DNA of 64,000 bases. Origin: Hirsutella rhossiliensis. Lineage: Eukaryota; Ascomycota; Sordariomycetes; Hypocreales; Ophiocordycipitaceae. The stretch covers positions 8,990,001 to 9,054,000 of the forward strand of contig NW_025408667.1 of the NCBI RefSeq assembly GCF_020360975.1, read 5' to 3'. Below the pieces are notes generated by a model. The model made no database searches, was not told the DNA's origin, and saw only the letters and a program-made list of their open reading frames with translations. Every line of letters begins with the position of its first letter. The stretch's first letter is position 1. Made by a program: the position numbers and the translations under genes. This document shows positions 37,450 through 50,139 of the stretch, in pieces.

Positions 37450-40400
37450 TATAACTAAAAGTACTATTTTAGAATATATAAAAGAGATATAAGTTAGCTT
37501 AGTTAGCGCTTTATTACTAGGCTAGCTTTAACTTAATAGTATTATAGGAAGTAAAAGCTATACTAAGAGGCGGCCCCCTCCCCCTTAGAGCGGCGCCTTA
37601 TAGCTTAGTCTATAAGGAGGGGAGGTACGCGCTATATATATATAAAAGGCTTAGGCTAAGGACTTAGTCGCCCTAGTCTAGACTAAACTAAAGCGAGGTA
37701 ATTTTTAGGGATAGTACTAGACTATATACGATTTACTTACTATTAAGGGCCGCGAGGACTAGAGCGTTATATAACTTAAGTATAATTAGACTAGAGTACC
37801 TTATAGTAATAGTAAGGGACTTTAATATCTATTACCCGCTCTAGGATAGATATAATAGAACCTTAGATAGCGCGATATAACTTATATAAGAGGCGATAAG
37901 ATTATAACTTAAACTCGCTACCTTAAGAAAGGAGTATATAAGATTTTTCTATAGCTAAAGGGATAGTACTATCGACCTAGCTTAAGTAACGCTAGAGACT
38001 AAGATATAGTATACTAGGCCCGACCTAGACTTAACTAGGTTAAACTATATCCCTTAGACTATTATAATATAGGTTAATACCTAAGCCCGGGCACCCGAAC
38101 TAGCCCTAAGGTAGAAAGAAGTAAATATAAAGCTAGTTAAAGCTAAGACTATATCCTAGCTAAGACTATATTAGCTAACGCTCTAGACGCCTAAGGATAT
38201 CGACTAGGACTTAGACTACGTCTTCGCTACTCTAGCGTAGATCGCGATAGCTATAGTTCCGCGCTAAGGGTAAATATTACTTAGGGGCAACGTATAGTTT
38301 ACCCCGAAGGTAGGGAGGGCAACGAGGGAGGCTAAGAGGGCAAGGAGGAAGTATAGGCGGGAAAGGAGTAAGGCAAACTAGGTAGACCTATATAAGGCGT
38401 CTACGGCTTAAAAGCGGACCGTCCGCTAGGCGAGGAAGGCTTACTAGCGCGAGTTCCTAGAGGAATTTAGCGCCGATAATACTAAGCTCTAAAATATAGA
38501 GAGGTAGGCTAGACTCTATAGTAGGCTACTACTAAAACCGACCTATATCCCGCCGCTAATTAAGGAGGGCGAGGACCGACTAACGGAAACCTTTAAAGGG
38601 AAGGCTTAGATATTAGCTACTAAGTTCTTCTTACTAAAGGTAGGCACGACCTAAGGGCTACCCTAGCCTATAGCTAAGGCGACCCTTATAGTTAACTAAT
38701 AGATCTAGCTAGCTAACGTCGTAGCGGCGCTAGGTAAGATAGTAAGCTAAAAAGCGGCGGGCCTAAATAGTATCCCCTTAAGGTTTATTAAGAAGTATAG
38801 ACTAGCCCTAGTCTAGTAACTAGCTACGATCTTTAACGCCTATACCTAACTCTTATATTTCCTAGAATAGTTCTATAGTATAAATATAGTAGTAATCCGA
38901 AAGCTAGGAAAGAGGCTAGAAGCTTACTATATAGTAAGGGGATAGAGACTAATTTCCCTCCTACCTATAGTAGGGAAAGTACTCGAATAGATACTAGCTT
39001 AGAGGATCGTAGGAGCTACGGAGGCGAACGATATCCTATTAAATAGATAAATAGGGAATAGGAGGGAGCGCTCTATAGAGGCGGCGATCTTACTAGTAAC
39101 GGAACTAATACGCACGACCTAGGCCTAGAGGGGCATCTTATCGTTCCTATAGCTAGATATTAAGGGCGTATTTAATATAGTTAACTATAATAAGCTTATA
39201 AGGGAACTAGGGCTTTAAGGATACCATAGATAGCTTATAAGCTTAATATAGAGCTTTATAAGCAATAGAAGATCGACCCTTTACTTTAATAAGCGGACCT
39301 TAGAGCTACCTTAAGTACCGATAAGAGTCTTTTAGGGCTCCCCCTTATCCCCGATCCTATTTCTATACTATATAACCCCCTTATACGAGAGGCTTAGTAT
39401 AATATATAGTATTTACGCCGTTAGCTTCGCTAACGATATAAATATAGTTAGTATTAGACCTAACGAGGTAATAATAGTAGCACGCTTAAAGGAGGCTTAA
39501 AAGGTATACGCGGAGTAAGCGGCTAAGTTCGCGGTTACTTTCGAACTATTAAAGAGCGAGTTAATATACTTTATATAAAGGAGATAAGCGATAACGACGC
39601 CGGTCTACCTTAGGACTAACGTGGTAACACCGGTCTAAGAGGCCCGCTTACTAAGGGTTTAGGTATACCGGAAACTACGCTAAAAGGCGTACCTAAAACG
39701 GCTCCGGGCGAAGATAAAGCGCTAAACTATAGCCCTAACTAAGCTCGCGTTATCTATATAGGGCTATACCTTACCGCGTGCTAGGGAAGTCTATAGTAAG
39801 GTAATCCGGTCCCTAATCTCCTACGCTATAGTTATATTCTATAAAATAACGCTTATAGGGGGGAAACTATATAAGATCGCGCGGGACCTAGTATAGGACT
39901 AGTTAGCTTACCTTTAGGTAGTAACGGGCGCCTACTACGTAACCTTAGTCTACTAAGTAAAAGCGGAGGTATAGGTGCCCTTAATTAACCTTTACTTAAA
40001 CTAAAAACTAATAGATACCCTTCGAAGGTTAGAGGATTTAGGGCTCCTAAGCTAAATTCGACGCGTATTTAATACGGTCGCGGGTATACTTAAGAGGAGG
40101 CGACGCTAGAGAGTAAGCAGGCCCCTAGCAGCGGTACTACCTAGTAGGCCCCCCCTCGCGGAGGAGATAAGGGGGGTCCGGAGCTAGATAGGATTAGACG
40201 ACCTCTTAGATAAAGCTAGGTCGCTCGAAAGGCTAAATAAGGAATAGGCCGCCCGATAGAACGCTAAGGAAAACGCGATCTAATAATACTAAACTACCCT
40301 TTACCCTGCTAACTTCCCGCTATAGTTCGATAAGGCGATAACGCTAGACCGATACGAGGGACTCCCTAAGTATATTAGCATGGTAATTACTTAGATATAT

Positions 40401-40880
40401 ATAGGAAAGATTAGGCTTAATAACTTCCTCTTTAACTAATAGGTCCTTAGCGTAGTCTTATTAATATATACCTATAGATAAAAATAGGATACTATCTATT
40501 ATATAATAATTAACTATCTATTAATAGAGGAGGTAAGAGAGTCCCTCTTAATATAGGCTTAAGATATAGGCGATATAAGAGCGGGCCTCTAAGGGAAAAA
40601 GATAGCAGCGCCGCTAGCGCAATAGTTCCTTTACTTAAGTAGGCTCTGTTAGTTCGACCTAGCCTAGAGGCTATACGTAGATATACTAAATAATAGGGCC
40701 GGGGCCGCGCTAGAGATAGAGCGGCCCTAAACTAGGACTACCCTAGCTAACTACCTCCCCTACTAAAGCGACGTAGGAAAGGGAAAGGACTTACGATAAC
40801 GGGTCTATAGTATTGACTAAATCGGACCTAAACTAAGTATAAACCTTATCGCTTAAACTATAGACCGAATAAAACTAATA
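37450..40880 (+). pseudogene. LINE ORF2 relic: endonuclease and reverse transcriptase
   Basis: The endonuclease segment VIVRDFNIYYPLWDR lies at about 37803-37848 and corresponds to the GDFN-HHP-W motif of APE-type LINE endonucleases. The RT segments are LDIKGVFNIVNYNKLI (39157-39204), QGSPLSPILFLYYIT (about 39327-39372) and FAND (39426-39437), where the family has FADD, so one catalytic aspartate codon is mutated. A long basic C-terminal part follows to about 40880. The frame has few stops for its length, all TAG or TAA, so decay is moderate. It would nick target DNA and prime cDNA synthesis there. Confidence 0.88.
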
Positions 40881-40969
40881 TAACCTAACCGAGCCGGCCT
40901 TAATAGCTATAGAATAAGACCTACTACTAAAAGACTATAATTAAATAAGACCCGACCTAAAACTAAACT

Positions 40970-42480
40970 AAGATAAAGCCGATAACTAGCCCTAAACTAT
41001 AACCTTAGCCTAACTCGTCGATAGTAACGTCTACCTTATTATTGCGGCGGGAATAATAGGACCCCCTAAGGGTAGTATATAGGGTATAAGAGGGAGTAAC
41101 CTAAGACTTATAAGGAGTATAGGGACTACTACTACTATAAGAAGCTTAATAACGACTAGCCGGGCCCGACCCTAAACCTAAACTAGAGCTAGTCTAGACG
41201 GCTAGCTTACGAGATAGAGTAATAACCGGGGTCTATACTAAGGCAGGACCTATACCGGCGGCGGCGCGGAGGCGCTCGCTATAGCCTATACTATAACTAT
41301 AGATCTAATCGAGGTTAAGACTAGTAACGATCTCGGCCGGGACCGAACCGCAATAGCTATAAAGACGATACTAGACGTAGTTAGGGGCGTTAGTAGGGTC
41401 GGTAGGCAACGTAAGACGGGGGCGCTTTAAGGCGGGCTCGGCGCTAGGAGAACTACTAGGCTAAGACTCGGCGTTAGAGCCGAGGAGGGGTAACGCGGTA
41501 GTCCCCCGCGTTAGCTTTAAGATAACCGCGGGTATAGTAATAGTAGCGGACTCCTTAGCCTTAGCCTTAGATAGACCCTTAGACGTAATAGCCGCCTTGC
41601 CCTTGCCTTTGCCCTTACCTTCCCCTTTATTAAAAGGGGCCGAGGCTAGATCGGGCCTAGTAAGGTTAAAACCGCTACCCTTACTATCGTAGTCGTTACC
41701 GGCGATAAGGTAAAAATAGTTAGCGAGGTTATTAACCGCTATAAGAGTCTTTCGAGTAACTAAGAGCGACTTAGGCCCGACCTAGGCTAGGGTCTTAATA
41801 ATATCGCTAAACTTACCTAGGTGCTTTTCTAAGGACTTATATATATAGCGGGTATTATCTATAAAATAGGTAAAAGCTAAGGCGAGAGTCTTAATATTTT
41901 TAGCGACTATAGCTAGACTAAGGGCGGACTCGCCTAACGCGCCCTTACCCTTAGCGGCGGGGGCCTTCTAACTAGCGCGTATATAAGTTTCTAGAATAGT
42001 ACGGTAAAGGCGCTCCTATACTAAGCCCTTTATAAGGGAGGGGCTATTAACCTCGGACTATACTTAGTAGAGGGCACGAGCGGCCTCCTCGCTTTTAGAG
42101 GTAATCTAGAACTTAGATTAGTACTAAACTTAGACCGTACTATAGCGGGGCGGGGTTACTTACTCGGTAATAGGACTAGTTAGAGTTAGCGTAAGCAATA
42201 TACGCTTTAGCCTTTACGGCTAGTAAAGTTAGCGAAAAGTACTAAAAGTAGGACCGACCTAAGATAGGACTAGGACTAATACTTATAAGACTAGTTTTAA
42301 TAGCCGGCGAAGGACTTATAGGTAAGCTCGCTAGTAAGGCGCCCGATATACGTAAAATAGGGAATAGAGCGTTCCGATCCCGCTACGGTAGCGACTTTCT
42401 TATAGGGAGGGGGCTTTAAAGGAGGCGAGCCGCTACTACCTAAGTTAGCTTCTTAGTTAAATATAACGATATAACGGCAT
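40970..42480 (-). pseudogene. Unidentified antisense reading frame of about 500 codons
   Basis: One minus-strand frame starts at ATG 42478-42480 and runs to about 40970. Every stop I translated in it is TAG or TAA and none is TGA, as expected of a real gene converted by RIP. It encodes a helical region (KSLEKHLGKFSDIIKTLA near 41770-41840; VTRKTLIAVNNLANYFYL near 41706-41760), then an acidic/basic linker with alternating Lys-Gly (41590-41620), Lys-Ala repeats, a serine-rich tract and a KRPRL basic cluster (about 41420-41434) like a nuclear localisation signal. I do not recognise the family. It lies just downstream of LINE ORF2 and before the LINE tail, in opposite orientation. It may be ORF1 of a second element or a captured host gene. 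Confidence 0.5.
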
Positions 42481-43084
42481 ATAAACTAAATACTATATAG
42501 GGGAGAACTAAGGATATAAAAATAATATAAGTAAGGAGCTAAGGCCTATATAAGCGATAATAAATAAAGAGGTAGGAGGAGATAGGAACGAAACTATAGG
42601 GGGAGGGCAGGTATATATATATACGAGCTAGGCGCGCGTAATTAATACTTACGCGATAGATAGTAAATATAGGCTACCGCGCCCCGATTAGGAAGTCGCG
42701 TGGCCGGACGGGAACCGATTTTCGATTAGCGGAGCCGGCTAACCGAATTTCGATTAGCCGGCCCTACCTAGGAGCGACCTATACTAGCGCCTAGCCTAGC
42801 AACCGGATATTACCTACCCTACTAACTAATAGACTAATAGGCTAACGCGGCCGCTACCGCGGCTACGCGGTAGTAGCGCGGGAGCTATAGAGAATAGAGG
42901 CGCCTATAAGCTAGGCCCTTAGAGAGAGACTACTACCTATAACCCTAGGCCCGGGCTAGTAAGCCCGGGCCGCGGCCGCTTAGGATAGCAGCGGCTATTG
43001 CCTAAGAAGGCCTACGCCGAAAAGCGAATACGCGGGAGAAGCCTACGGTAGCCGGCGTAAATTTCCTATATACTATAATAACGA

Positions 43085-43225
43085 CCTTGTTCGAGGCGGA
43101 CCTATATCGAAAGAGGGGAGGGTTTTCCCTTAGGTACTTTAGTTTTTCCCTCCTATTTAATATTAAAGTTTTAGATACCTCTAGTAAGGTCCCTAGTATA
43201 ATTTAATAATAATAATAATAATACG
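43085..43225 (+). repeat. LINE 3'-end segment with (AAT)n tail
   Basis: This segment recurs in inverted orientation at 51005-51163. It contains a short hairpin-like pair (GGAGGG / CCCTCC) around GTACTTTAGTTTTTC and ends in an ATAATAATAATAATA run. Confidence 0.65.
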
Positions 43226-45052
43226 TTTAGTCGTTAATATACTAGTATTATAAGGTGCTCTTTTAAGTATAGTATTACTTTTACTTTTTAGTAGAGCTTT
43301 AATATTTATTTATAGAAGTCGGCTCTATTTATAATATTTAAGGTAGTAAATCGTTTTATTTATAATAATCTTAAAGCTACTTTTAGCTAGATAGTAAAGC
43401 GTTTTTATAGTTTAGTATACTAAGTAGTATATCCTTAGTCTAAGGTATAAAGTATAGCTTAGTTAGATTTACTAAGATCGCTAAAATACTATTTAATAGC
43501 GGTTCCGCGGAGTAAGCTAAGGATTAATATTATAAGTTTATTAGCGTATTTCGGTCTATAGATAGCTACCTACTTTAAGGAATTAATAAATCGATTAATA
43601 CTTCTATATATAATTGTTTTCTTAGTTTCTTTAAAGATATTAAACGTTATATTAAAAGGGCTAATAAGGTTAAACTTCCTTATATATTTTAGTTTAATAT
43701 ATACTAAGGGTGCTTAAAGAGGGTTTATAATAGTATTATCCTTAGTTTCTCTTACTATAGCTTTTACTAGTAGTCTTATAAGAGCTTCTTTTATAATTAA
43801 ACTTACTAGCTAGTTTACTAAGGTTATTATCGTAAATATACCGCTAAGGCTAGTATTATTTAAAGGTTCTTCCTTATTTTATTTATTATAGTTTAGTAAA
43901 CTTCTTAGCGAACTTTTAGGGCTTTATCCTTTTAATAAAGGTAGTTCTTAAGGTATATAAGTAAAAGCGGAATTTTAGGAAATTAAGGAATTACGTAAGA
44001 CTACGTAATAGAAAGGAAGAAGGAGTATAAGGTAGGATTTTTAAAAGAATTTATTAGTAATATATTAGTATATAGAAGAGGTATTAAAGTTAATAATCCT
44101 CTCTTTATCTACTAGCGGATATACTATCTTATATAGATAATTATAGCTAAATAGAAGAACCTTTTAGGACCGGACTTAGGCTGCTATATAGCCCTAAGAC
44201 TAAGGAATTTAGTAATACCTTAAGTATATTAAGAAGTGTCTTAGTCCTATTAATATTTATGTTTAAAGGAGGTTAGTCATGCCGGTGTTCTTAAGAGGCC
44301 TTAGCTAGTATTCTAAGCTAGTTCTATTTCTTCGATTCCTAATTATACAATAACTAGCAGCTCGTTTAATATATAATAATATATAAAATAACGAGCGATT
44401 CTTGCTCTATAATATAGGATTTTATCTATAATTAATATACTACTTATTAGCTTATATAATTAGGAGAGTATATTATAGCTACTTTATTTATAGTAGGAAC
44501 ACCGTTCCTTATAGTAGTTAAGGCGGGGCGGGGGAAGCTATACTATACCGATTTCTATACGGCTCTATTACTTATAGCTAATATTACCTTATCGCTAAAA
44601 CGTATTCTAGGTTATTAATTCGTTCTTATAAGCTTTAACGATCGGCTAAGTAGGCTAGTAAGTTATTTTATAAAAGTTCCGCTCTTAATTCCTTTAAGCG
44701 TCGTTCTTACCGCTAAGGTAGGCGATCTAGCTATCTTTTATTTCTACTTAAACTTAATAGGAAATATCCTAGAAATAAGTATCTTTTTAACCGCTAATAG
44801 AAGCTTTATATTACTTAAGCTTTAATATATCGAAGTTCTACCTTTATCTAGAGTTCCCTAAGTATTTCTTTTATAAAAAGAGATTAAGAAGCTAGTATTT
44901 ATTAGTACGTAAGTAAGAGCTTTCTTCTTAAAAAGATATTAGGGTTTATAGGTCGAGGTTAACTTATCCCTTTCCTTATTCTTTATCTTTCGTTTTACTA
45001 GATATAGACTTTAGGAAAATAGATAGTTAAGGGAATTAAAATTACTACTATT
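43226..45052 (-). other. Element B 5' region (probable gag/leader), unassigned
   Basis: It lies between the LINE tail and B's right-hand LTR, so on B's coding strand it should be the 5' leader and the start of gag. Minus-strand translation near 43250-43600 gives stretches broken mainly by TAG/TAA, but I recognise no domain. A second unrelated insertion cannot be excluded. Confidence 0.35.
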
Positions 45053-45758
45053 TATTATATACTAGTCCCTTAGTATAGGGCTAGTACTTTAACTTAGCCG
45101 TTTACCTAGATCTAATATAGGTTAGATAGGTAATTAAATAAACTAGCTACTATATATAATTAAACGTATTATATAAACTAGCTACTATATAGTATTATAC
45201 GCGTTAAATATAGACTAGCTATTAGTTTTATAAGTTAAAGTAAGAGTAGTAATAACTATCTATATTTTTCTTTACCCGCTTAAGATTTAATAGGTTCTCT
45301 ATCCTCTATATATATTATAGCGAGTATAAGACCTTACTTAGGGCTTTAACTAAGTAATATCTTAACCTTATAATTATATAATAGTAGTATAGCGTATTAG
45401 TAGTATTTCCTAGTATTTTCCCTAGGTAATTATAGGTATTTCTTTATAATTTCCTTACTATATTCTTATAGTAACTTCTTAGGGAAATCTTAGTATAATT
45501 TCTAAGGAGCTATTATTACTTAGGAAATCGTAGTATATTCCCTATATAATATATCCCTAGGGGAAACCTCTATAAAATATCTATATAATCTACTTAGTTA
45601 TTATTTCTAAGATTTTTAGGTGATTTCCTAGAGTTTACCTAGTAGCTTTTAGGTTCCTTCTTTTATAAGGAGCCTTAAAGAGTTAAGGGTAACTTCCCTA
45701 AGGAAAGTAGATATTATTATAGGTACTTAGATTATCGACTATAAGGTATCCTATAATA
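45053..45758. repeat. Right-hand LTR of element B (5' LTR on its coding strand)
   Basis: 706 bases, TATTATATA to CTATAATA, matching 6273-6953 plus 13259-13283. The TSD ATTAA follows at 45759-45763. Confidence 0.93.
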
Positions 45759-45763
45759 ATTAA

Positions 45764-45902
45764 GGTAGTATAATAATTACTCTTTTACTATAATTACTAC
45801 TTATATAAGATTTAAATATCTTTACTTTACTTATCTAATTACTTACTTTTAATTTTTCCTTTATATATTTTATATATACTTCTTATATCTTTCTTTATAA
45901 GA
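45764..45902. repeat. Right LTR of Copia-1, last 139 bases
   Basis: After the TSD of B the sequence GGTAGTATAATAATTACTC continues the Copia LTR exactly where 6272 broke off, ending CTTTATAAGA. Together with 5926-6272 it totals 486 bases. Confidence 0.9.
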
Positions 45903-45907
45903 TTAAT

Positions 45908-48445
45908 ACCCTTTAATCGCTAGTATCCCCCTTATATATAAGAGGAATAAAATAAAGCTAATAAGAGATACTTATAATACCCTTATTACTAAGTCTATAA
46001 AGGGCTAGACCTACCTTTTAAAGGCTAGTTAGATTTTCCTTTTAGTAAGGAAGTAGTTTACTTAGCTTATAAGGGCCTTAAAGAGGTTTAAGTCCTTTAA
46101 GACCTTTTTAAGCTATTCTTTTAATATAAAGTTAAAGGGGCTATTTATATTTAATAAGAAGGTACTAGTAATAGCCTTTTTATTAGATTCCTACTTCTTT
46201 TAAATATAGTATAAAAAGAGGAAGGCTATATTTATAGCTAACTATTATTTTCGTCCCCTTAGCTATATAGGGTTTAGAAGCCTAGCTATATTAGCTAGAT
46301 AGCTTAGCTAAGTAGTATATAGCTTTTTAAGGGCCTTCCTTAAGTAGTTAAGTAAACTTATAACCTTATATACTTTAAGGATAATATAGTCTAGCTTATT
46401 TTACTTAAGAAGTATAATTCTTATAGCTTCCTTCTATACTTTAAGGTAGTATTCTTAGTTAAATAAAGCTTTATAAGCCTTATTAAGGACTATAGGGATA
46501 GCTTTATAAGTATAATAAATAAGGAGGAAGCTAAGAAAGTCTAGGCTAAGGGCTATCTTATTAAAAGATCTAAAAATAGCCCTTTTAATCTTAGGGTCCT
46601 TAAACTTTAGCTAGTCCTACTTAGCTATACCCTTACTATATATATAGCTTAGAGGCTCTTTTTTTTCTAGGCTTTAAGGAGGGCTAAAAAGGGGGCTAGG
46701 GCTAAGGTCTAGGGTTAGAAAAAATATTATTAAGAAGGCCTTATAATTTTCTATAAAGGTATTAGCTTTTACCTTTATCCCTTCTTTTATATAAGGGATA
46801 CTAAGAAGGGTAAGATTAGCTTAAGCCTTAATATAAGAAAAAGCTATAAAGATATCTTTTCTTATTACTTTTATTAAGAAGCTTTCTTAGTATTACTTTT
46901 TAATAGCCTTAATAGTATACTTAAAGCTATTTTTAGCTTTTATAAAGCTCTTTTAGCTCTCTTTATCCTAGGCTAGCCTATAGGTCTATTAAGCTAGGCT
47001 TAGGGCCTTTTAAAAAATAGTTAGCTCGTTAGTCTACTAGGGCTTAGATCCTATATAAGGCCTCTTTTTTAGTATCGCTATATTTAAGGCCTTTATAATA
47101 GTTCTTATTAAAAGGGAAGTTATCTCTTTTAAGTTATTTTTTTATAGTACTTTTTATAGCTATAAGAAAGTCTTATTCCTTCTTAGCTAAGTATTTTAAA
47201 AAGACCTTTTAGTTTACTTTCCTATAGTTATAAGTAATAAGCCTAGCTAGTAAGGGCCTATTAAGGCCCTTTAAGCTAGCTTTAAAAGCTATAAGCTTAT
47301 AGTTTAAACTTAAAGCCTTTAAGAAGTAAAAGTTAGCTTAGGTTAGCTACTTAAAAGGGCTATAAAAGCAAGGTCTATAACTAAGGCCCTATTTAAGCCT
47401 TTTTTTTAATAGGTGCTTTTTATAGCTACCTTAAGGTTTATTAGTAAGGAAGCCTTATAGCGGTCGAGCTAGCTAATAAGGGCTTTTACTTTATAAGCTT
47501 TAAAGGGTTTTATAAAAAGGGTTTAATAAAAGTAGTATAAGTTAAAGTCCCTTATTAATAGGAAGGGCTATTATAAGAGTTAGGCTATTAGTAATAGCCT
47601 TTTTATTATAAGGGGCCCTTACTAGCCTTAGCTAACTAAGGCCCCTTTAACCTCTTTTTTATTATATAAGTTAATAAAGGTAAATAGCTAAATACCTTTT
47701 ACCTTTATAGCTTATATATTAAGGTTATAAAAAAGGTTAAAGCTAGGGCTAGCTTTTATTTAAGCTTTCTTTTCTATATAAAATAAAACCCTAGGCCTTT
47801 TAGTAAGCTTAGAAAAGTTAATAAAGAGAATAAGGGTTATAATATTATAAGCTAGATACTATATAAGGATATAGCTATTATCGATCTTATAAAAGTAGGG
47901 CACTTATAATAAGATAAGGTCTGCTTTTATTTCTAAGGCTTACTTTAAGATTAATAGGCTAGCTATTTCCTACTTATTAGTATTATACTATATAATACTA
48001 ATAAGGTTATAATTAAGCCTAAGGGGCTTATAAGGGGGCTAAGGCTATTAAGTATTAGTTATTCCCTTATAGACTTTATATTATACTTTATTAGTTAAAA
48101 GGTACTCTCCTTTATAGCTATAGTATTAAACCTTAAAGTAAGAGTAGCCTTAGCTAGCCTTATAACTAAGGTAAGTATAATTCTTAGTTAGGTACTTTTC
48201 TAAGTAAAAGGTATACTTAATAAGCTATTAATAAGTATAAGGGTTATAGTTAAAGGAAAGTTACCTATAGTACTATATATATATAGTATATTCCTTATAA
48301 GCCTTAACTTAAATCTATAGACCTATTATATAAAAGCGTTTTTTTTAGTATTTAGCCCTTATAGCCTTTAATAGGACTATAAAGAAAATAGGTCTTACTT
48401 TCTATATTAAGCTTAAGGTACTTAGCTACTTAAGCTGCCCTAGGA
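45908..48445 (-). pseudogene. Second LINE, ORF2 N-terminal part (endonuclease and linker)
   Basis: The minus strand reads RDFNLYYFY near 47530-47570, a degraded GDFN-HH endonuclease motif. At 46200-46320 it reads LAKLSS-YS-ASKPYIA and KGTKIIVSYKYSLPLFI, the linker that precedes the RT in many fungal LINEs. The RT itself should lie left of 45908 but is replaced by the Copia-1 end, so the element is truncated there. CpG is almost absent, indicating old decay. Stops are TAG/TAA. Confidence 0.6.
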
Positions 48446-48628
48446 TATTTATAAGGGCTTTACCTTATATAGGCTTAAACTAAGGTCTAAGCTAAGTCTA
48501 TATATAAGCGGCCTTTATACCTATATAGGCTAGGCTTATACTTCTCTTTCTTTTCCTATTTATAAATTATTAACCTTCTTTTAATAAACCGTACCTAAGC
48601 TTATACCTCTACCTACCTTATAATAATA
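48446..48628. repeat. Left terminal repeat of the short element
   Basis: About 183 bases, aligning with 50140-50324. It contains a TATATATAAGCGG segment. Confidence 0.6.
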
Positions 48629-50139
48629 GAATCTACCTTTTATTTTACTCTTTTTATATCCCTATATATAAAATAGCTATTTTTTAGCTACCTTTAAAGC
48701 TAACGTTTAATTACTTAGTTTAGTTAAACCGCCTATACTAGTATATATATACGCGAAATATCTATACTCCTATAGTTATAAAATTAAAGTAAACGTAATA
48801 CTTAGTTCGCCTAAGTAATTAAGAACCTCTTATAATAGTAGGGCTTTATATAACTAAGAGCGGTACTATTATACCTTAGTAAGTTTAATAGCTCCTTTAT
48901 AGAGCTCGAGCTATAGCTACTTTATAAAAAAGTAAAGCTTTATCTTAATAGCGCTATAATAAGGGATATCTATACCTAATTTAACTATCTTAATATAAGC
49001 CTATCCCTATACCTATAAAAGTATCTCTTACTATTTACGTATATTAGTATTAATAGACTAGCCGACCTCCTTATAAAGCTTTATACTAATTATAGCGAAC
49101 TTAATATAGCTAAGTTAGTAGGCTAAGAGCTTATAACGCTCTATTAAAAGTAAAGTAAAGCTATTCTAGCCTACCTTATATAGTTTAAAGAGGTGCTTTA
49201 TTAAGTAAACGTATATAGCTAGCCTAATATAGTAAAGTATAATTACCCTTTTATAAGCTTAAATATAAATTAGCGTATTTATTTAAGTAAAAGATCTATA
49301 CTATTAAATATATATACCGATCTTATTTACTTTCTTTATAAGCTTAATAGTAATAAGTTTCTTTTTTCGTTTTCTTTTATAATATAAGAAAAGGATAACG
49401 CTAGTAATACTATAGATATTTCTATCTCTATATCGAGGACTAACGATAGAAAAGGTAGTAATAGGAGGGTCGCTATATAGGCTATAATAGTAAATCCTAT
49501 TAGGTTTTAAAGTGCCCGCGCTAATAGGCGCGGGTAAACGTACTTTAAGTAGTAGAGGGGCGTATGCGCTAAGATAGAAAGGAGGTTAGGTTTAACGATA
49601 GCGACTTTAGTAACGAGTAATCTTAGTAACGCTTCTATAAGCCTTGTCGGCGTTCCCTTATATATAGTAGTAGCTACTATATAAACGGGATATATGCCTA
49701 TAGCGACTAAAAGGGCGGCTAAGACATAGGAAGGCCGTTAATATAATATAACTATAGTAAAAGGGAGTGCTTATATAGCCTTATATAAGAGGGAGTAAAG
49801 TATAATATACTAGAGTACTATCCCTTATATTATAGTACTAAGAGCTACTATTATATACTAATATAGGGGGGGCGGGATACTATAAGCTTACTAAAGCTAG
49901 CTATATACTATTTTATATACCTTTACTCCCTAGCTATAAGGACTAAAGCCTAACTCTTAAGGCGCGGCCCCTACTAATAATATAGTTTATTTAAGAAGCT
50001 CGCTTAGGAGGGTATTATACGTTATTTACTAACGTTTTTTCTATAACTAAGCGTACGTAGTATATATAATAGTTCCGTCCCTTTAAGCGCGGTATTAAGT
50101 ATTATTTAGTAGCGCGCTTCTTTAAAAGCTAGGTAAGGG

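Larger units (their letters stand above)
35870..43225 (+). mobile_element. LINE (Tad/I-like non-LTR retrotransposon), RIP-mutated, inside element B
   Basis: The plus strand carries an ORF1 with zinc-knuckle-like segments and an ORF2 with an apurinic-type endonuclease followed by a non-LTR reverse transcriptase. A shared 3'-end segment (43085-43200) is followed by an (AAT)n tail (about 43206-43224), a typical LINE end. CpG and GC content are higher than in the neighbouring Gypsy sequence although CpA is depleted. I could not fix the 5' end or a TSD. About 2.2 kb between ORF2 and the tail holds an antisense reading frame, which is not expected in a LINE, so the element may be composite. Confidence 0.7.
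6273..45758 (-). mobile_element. Element B: Ty3/Gypsy LTR retrotransposon, minus strand, holding all the nested insertions
   Basis: The LTRs are 6273-6953 plus 13259-13283 (681 + 25 = 706 bases, split by Copia-2) and 45053-45758 (706 bases). Both begin TATTATATA and end CTATAATA, which is TG...CA after RIP. The flanking TSD is ATTAA at 6268-6272 and 45759-45763. Coding sequence reads on the minus strand: protease-like region about 34770-34920, reverse transcriptase about 33550-34260 with a YIDN box at 33590-33604, and integrase C-terminus at about 15560-16519, beyond the inserted element C. Removing Copia-2, C with its solo LTR, and the LINE leaves about 10.6 kb, a plausible size for one Gypsy element. 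It is RIP-inactivated throughout. Confidence 0.85.

Noticed and set aside
43250..43600. Possible Tc1/mariner or pogo-type helix-turn-helix on the minus strand
   Set aside because: The resemblance is loose after RIP, no DDE core or terminal inverted repeats were found, and the position fits the 5' part of element B.
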